From Sesamum alatum (Eukaryota; Streptophyta; Magnoliopsida; Lamiales; Pedaliaceae): 64,000 nt of DNA. Below are positions 59,569 to 64,000 of this stretch, piece by piece. Position numbers and translations under genes: made by a program. The DNA lies in contig JACGWO010000005.1 in the NCBI GenBank assembly GCA_034509735.1, positions 23,802,383 to 23,866,382 on the forward strand, in the 5' to 3' direction. The notes below the pieces were generated by a model, which saw only the letters and a list, made by a program, of their open reading frames with translations, did no database searches and had not been told where the DNA came from. Within the stretch, counting starts at the first letter, position 1. Each line of letters begins with the position of its first letter.

Positions 59569-60648
59569 TTAGATATCCTCTGGGAAGCCTTGCTCCAAGA
59601 ATACTGCATTCCTTGAAACAAATACCTTTTGTTCCAAAGGGTCATAGAAGTAATAACCCGCAGTTTCTTTAGGGTATCCAACGAACCTGCATAAGCTAGA
59701 TCTGGATTCTAGCTTATCTCCCACTAACCTCTTGACGTATGTGGGGCTACCCCACACTTTCAAGTAGTTGTAGGACGCAGGCTTGCCGTGCCATATCTCA
59801 TATGGCGTTTGGGTCAATACACTGGTTGGTGACAAATTTAGCAACTTGGCCACCATTTCCAATGCATAGCCCCAAAAGGACAAGGGCAATTTGGTAAAAC
59901 TCATCATGGATCGAACCATGTCCAACAGGGTTCGATTCCTCCTTTCAGAGACAGCATTCAATTGTGGTGTTCCGGGAGGTGTCCATTCAGATATTATACC
60001 ATTTTCTTTTAGATAATTAAGGAACTCGGTACTAAGGTATTCTCCGCCTCGGTATGACCGTAGGGCTTTAATTTTGCAGTTGGTTTGGTTCTCCACTTCA
60101 AGTCTGAATTCTTTAAACCTCTCAAGAGCTTCAGATTTGTACCTCATCAGGTAAACATAACCATACCGTGAATGATCATCGGTAAAGGTTATGAAGTAGG
60201 AGAACCCACCTCGGGCCTGCGTCCTTAGTGGTCCACATACGTCTGTATGGACCAAGTCCAACAGACCTGTGGCAAGCCTGCTTTGTCCTACAAAGGGCTT
60301 CTTGGTCATTTTCCCTCTTAGACAGGATTCACAGGTTGGTAGCTCACTCAAGTCCCCTACCTCTAGGTTCTTTGAGTCTAACAATCTTTTCATCCTATCT
60401 TGGGATATGTGACCTAGCCTAGCGTGCCACAGTCGTGCATTCCCGTTATTATCTATTTTACATTTGTGTTGAGCGTTTAGAACAAAGTTCGTTTGTTGCA
60501 AGATATAGAGCCCATTGTTAAGTGTACCAAGTACATGAGCAATTCCACACCTCATCAAATAAAAGCAATTTTCATTGATCATAAACTCATAACCACTATT
60601 GTCTAACAATGGAATGGAAATGATGTTTTTAATCATACTGGGGTACAT
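59569..60648 (-). pseudogene. copia-D pre-integrase and integrase
   Basis: A 359-residue frame with the zinc-binding pre-integrase motif (LWHARLGHISQDRMKRLL ... LPTCESCLRGKMTKKPF, an H-H-C-C pattern) and the integrase core: HTDVCGP, FTDDHSRYGYVYL, then GGEYLSTEFLNYLKENGI, TPQLNAVSERRNRTLLDMVR. The catalytic D, D and E are visible. The residue before RGGEY is Tyr where Asp is usual (SYRGGEY). It ends at an in-frame TAG after FPEDI. Confidence 0.88.
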
Positions 60649-61744
60649 AATAAACTTGCTCTAATTCTATGCTAATACGATCACCAACTACTAGAGTGGC
60701 GGATCCTACTGCTTCTGCCGAGATGGCCTTGCCATTCCCAAGCTTCAAGATCATATCCCCGCTACCCAGTTTTCTGTTTCTTTTCAGCACCTGCAAATCA
60801 TTGCAAATGTGAGCTCCACAGCCGGTATCTAATACCCAAGAGGCAGAATTAGTGACCATATTGACCTCAATCACAAATATACCTTGGTTTGAGAAGAGTT
60901 TGGGGCACTCCCTCTTCCAATTCCCTTTCTCACGGCAGTTGATACATATGTCATATGCCCTCGACTGTTGCTTGGTGACAACCTTTCCCTTTCCTTTGTC
61001 TTTTCCCTCTTTGGCAATGGGAACACTCTTAGTGTTCGTAGCTGCTTTGACGGCTTGTCCCTTCCCTTTCCTCCTTTTCCAACGTCCGGCACCCTTGCCT
61101 TTCATTTTGAAAGTTGAAACACCTCCAAACAATACCGAAGGCATGGACTTTTTGGTCGTTGCCTCGTATTGCACCAACATATTGATCAACTCATGAATGC
61201 CCTTCTCAAGTGCGTTCATGTTGTAGTTGACAATAAATTGGTCGAAGGAGGGTGAGAGTGACTAAAGGATCACATCTATGTACGTTTCATTATCGAGGCC
61301 TGCCTTTAGGTCCTCGAGCTTTTCCACCAGGGTAAGCATTTTAACCCCGTGCTCTTGTACAGAAGATCCTTCTGTCATTTTAGTTTCAAAGAATGCCTTA
61401 GTCGCGACATACCTAGTATGCCGGTCCAGGACTGCATAGCAATCCTTAAGGCGAGCCATAATGGAAGGGACATCGTCTAGCCTTTCATATCGCTTCTGAA
61501 TCTCATTCATCATTGAAGCAAGTATGACGCTATGGACCTTCCGGTTATCCTTATGCCAAGTCTCGAACGTCACACGTTCTTCTGGCGTGGATCCTTCCGG
61601 TAAGGTCCTAGGGAGAGACTCGTCCATGACGTAGCCTTGGTTCCTGTAATCCAGGACTATCCTGAGATTGCGCAACCAGTCGTTGTAATTGGTTCCATTG
61701 AATTTGTTGGTCTCAAGAATGGTTGACAAAGGGTTCTTAGACAT
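60629..61744 (-). pseudogene. copia-D gag, zinc knuckle and protease
   Basis: Gag frame from ATG 61744 (FNGTNYNDWLRNLRIVLDYR; KDCYAVLDRHTRYVATKAFF) interrupted by TAG at 61262-61264, where one C-to-T change from a Gln codon would explain it, and then continuing in the same frame to 60629. The knuckle CINCREKGNWKREC has Asn in place of the ligand His. The protease active site reads WVLDTGCGAHICND. A frameshift at about 60635 separates it from integrase. Confidence 0.88.
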
Positions 61745-63534
61745 TTTAAATCTATATTTAAAAAAACAGAGTTCACGATTAGTAGAATTTAAAAAATGGA
61801 GGTTTGATATATATAATTAAATGCTTGGTCTTTAGTCATTTAATGCTCCCACTATTTATACGAAAACACGGTACTCTCAAACGTTGTTTTCGGGAAACCT
61901 TTTCCTAGTGGGCTTGGGATCCACAGCGAATTTTCCCATACCCCGCTTTTACGATTCTCATGGGAAGAATCCTGTGGGAGGTATGCCATACCATTCTCGT
62001 TCCACGAGATTCCCAAGATTATTGCCTCACCCTTTCACATGATCCAAAGGACTCCAAACGAATTATACTAATCGGGCGTTAAACCCGACCCAATCAACTG
62101 AGCCATAGACCCACTGCTACCTCCACGACTCGTGAGACAGGTAACAGCAGTCTACTTTTCGTTCATGACATGGTGCAGCTTCTTTTAAGTACGATAGACG
62201 TGCCACGACTCGTGAGACCACGCTATCGACCTAAATCAGCTTCCTCACTATGCCATGGATTGGAAGGCATGGACAGACTCCTAGAGTCCATGTCCACTTT
62301 GTCTAGGGTCTAATATTTGGACATTGGTCCAACCAATGTGAGAGTAGTAAATGACCGAGATCTCATAAATAGATATTAACACATTCATCCATAATGCGAA
62401 AATAAATGGCATCCCATGGCATTTATATGATAAATAAAACACCATTCATCCATCATAATAACCGCATGCAAAATTAAAGCCTAGCACGCCCCTGTTAGAT
62501 GATCACGAGCCCGAATCCTATGCGACCCACTGAGCCCGCAATGGATCTATGGTCAATCTAGGGTTGGTCCTACACTATTACATTAATAGTAATCATCATT
62601 CTGATAGGCCTTGGTCTCTTTTCTCTTTCTTTTCTTCATGCAAACGCCTTGGAACCTCCGGTCTGGGCTCTCCATGTGGACCTTCCTTCTTCTCCATCAA
62701 TTACATAAAATAAAACCTCACTTCTATTCTACTCTCATTACATATTAAAAATAGAAACCCCAACGAAAACCCGGGGGGAGTACATAAGGAGGGAGGTAGA
62801 ATGCCTTATTATTCCAAGGCAACTAGAAAGGGAGAAGGAGAAAGCAGTAAAAGAGGCACACAGGCCCAACAGAAAATTAAACCATACATTCGGTCTAGGG
62901 CTCGTGATCATCCATTTCCATCCAACGCATATAATCATATGATCCAATCACATAAAATACATGCTAACATCACATGATTACCAATCATAATTATCCAAGA
63001 TAAAATAAATGCGTAAAGTATGAAAAAATATGGTATAACGGTTGGTAATAATATTTTTTCCCGTTTTAGGAAAACCCTTCCTCATTATTTCTAGGTAAAT
63101 TATCCCGGGGATTCCAAATCTAATATAATTCAACCTACCAAAATAATGTTTTAGAAAATAGGCAAAAATTAAACAAAAATGAATTTCAGAATTAATTAAA
63201 AAAAATAAAATTGAAAATAGGGATAAAACCCAAAGAACGGCGGCTGGCCGCTGCCACGGGCAGCAGGCTGCACGACCGTGCGCGCCGGCAGGCTGACTGC
63301 GCCCAGCCATGAGCGCCTGGCGCAGGCGGCCGCGCGCAAGCTCCTCTGCCTGCGCGCGTCTGCCTCGCCTGTGCGCACGGCCGCGTGCTGCGTTTTTTTT
63401 CATTTTGTTCGTTTCTTGCCCCCCAGTGAGATATGGCTTTAAAAATAATATAATCAAGAATTAATTAAAACATGCCAAATCACATTTTCATGCTTAAAAC
63501 GCACGTAGAACCCTAGGCCTATACACCGAACCGG
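61745..63534 (-). other. copia-D untranslated leader
   Basis: 1.8 kb between the primer binding site and gag without a credible gene. It includes a GC-rich block at 63235-63395 (CGCGCCGGCAGGCTG, GGCGGCCGCGCGCAAGC) that contrasts sharply with its AT-rich surroundings; open frames there are composition artefacts. Confidence 0.6.
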
Positions 63535-63546
63535 GCTCTGATACCA
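63535..63546 (-). other. copia-D primer binding site
   Basis: Minus strand TGGTATCAGAGC, the standard match to initiator tRNA-Met, one base from the LTR end. Confidence 0.9.
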
Positions 63547-63547
63547 C

Positions 63548-64000
63548 TGAAAGATTGTGCATTGTCCCGGGAAATAGCGCGAATGCGGAAGCGCGGTATA
63601 AATTTAAATAACGAAATTTAAACATGATTTTACGAAAAATAGAGAACACGTTCAAGGGGTGTTCCCTTGAAGTTCCCGGGTGTTCGATGTATCTCATGAA
63701 TTAAAAGCATACAAGAATCATGGAGGCCATAGGATTAAAAATAAAAGAGGGACGAAAAATAAATCGGAACCTACCGATTATCGTTTTCGTCTTCTAACCG
63801 GTACTCGCGTTGTTCCCTGATTTGCACCAAATCTCGTACATGAGACTCTCCAAATTGTGACACACAATCCACCCACGTATCTTGCACGTCGTGCTAGCGA
63901 ACGAACAAGTATTTAGGAGAGGATGGATCAATCACACGTTATTAGGTTAACGGGATCAATCCTCCAATGTTCAATTGTTCCAAGAACAAAAGAACAAGAA
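63548..64000 (-). repeat. copia-D 5' LTR (partial, continues past the window)
   Basis: Plus strand TGAAAGATTGTGCATTGTCC ... , matching 55728 onward with rare substitutions. The first 453 bp of the LTR, read from its 3' end, are inside the window. Confidence 0.92.

Larger units (their letters stand above)
55728..64000 (-). mobile_element. copia-D LTR retrotransposon (runs off the right edge)
   Basis: Minus-strand Ty1/copia element with both LTRs (the right one incomplete), an initiator-tRNA-Met primer binding site at 63535-63546, a 1.8-kb leader and gag-pol in the copia order. It interrupts the PMD pseudogene. The near identity of its LTR ends makes it the youngest element of the cluster, although gag-pol already has several disabling changes. 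Confidence 0.92.

Noticed and set aside
63196..63457. Alanine- and arginine-rich open frames in the GC-rich block
   Set aside because: Open in several frames because GC-rich sequence lacks stop codons; no domain and inside a retrotransposon leader.
1..64000. CRISPR arrays, operons, bacterial or phage systems
   Set aside because: No regularly spaced identical repeats with unique spacers and no prokaryotic gene organisation; the window is plant nuclear DNA.

Overview
This window is plant nuclear DNA, most likely from a eudicot. It carries intron-containing genes with GT-AG splice sites, a chloroplast-targeted protein, a peroxisomal enzyme, and many plant-type LTR retrotransposons, LINEs and small DNA transposons in an AT-rich background. 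I cannot name the species.

Only two host genes can be supported, both on the minus strand, and both can be rebuilt completely from the sequence. At 2721-6285 is a five-exon gene for a 251-residue chloroplast protein of the CPP1/CDF1 family (a J-like chaperone of protochlorophyllide oxidoreductase). At 20010-32518 is a 14-exon gene for a 721-residue peroxisomal acyl-activating enzyme (AAE17/AAE18 type) ending in the PTS1 signal SKL. As I recall, their closest Arabidopsis relatives are direct neighbours (At5g23040 and At5g23050). The window therefore seems to keep an old gene pair that insertions have pushed about 13.7 kb apart.

The spacer between the two genes (6286-20009) holds, left to right: a truncated Ty3/gypsy LTR with gag start (about 6960-8206); two tandem 5' ends of a copia LTR family called D here (8207 and 8310), the second fused to an unrelated repeat E (9163-9690); a nearly full-length L1-type LINE with a perfect 15-bp target duplication (10465-16201); a CACTA-like transposon end (17414); a mitochondrial 26S rRNA fragment (17964-18197); and a second LINE tail (18720-19731). 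Introns of the acyl-activating enzyme gene carry a hAT-like MITE and two TIR elements.

The right third (34366-64000) is a nest of retrotransposons. Copia-B (minus) is split by a complete but defective copia-A (plus, 35099-41644) and by a solo LTR of family D (45002-47346, TSD AGATT). To its right copia-C (minus) is split by a solo LTR of family A (48755-49874, TSD AAAGC), followed by a LINE remnant, a repeat-E LTR, a plant-mobile-domain pseudogene, and a copia-D element (minus, 55728 to beyond the right edge) that cuts the pseudogene.

Three signals deserve attention. The D-family LTR carries an almost unbroken array of short hairpins sharing a TGG/TAG triloop. The place where copia-A should have its primer binding site shows no tRNA match but is a perfect 15-nt complement of its own LTR. 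A plant-mobile-domain ORF lies antisense to an LTR, as reported for additional ORFs of some plant gypsy elements.
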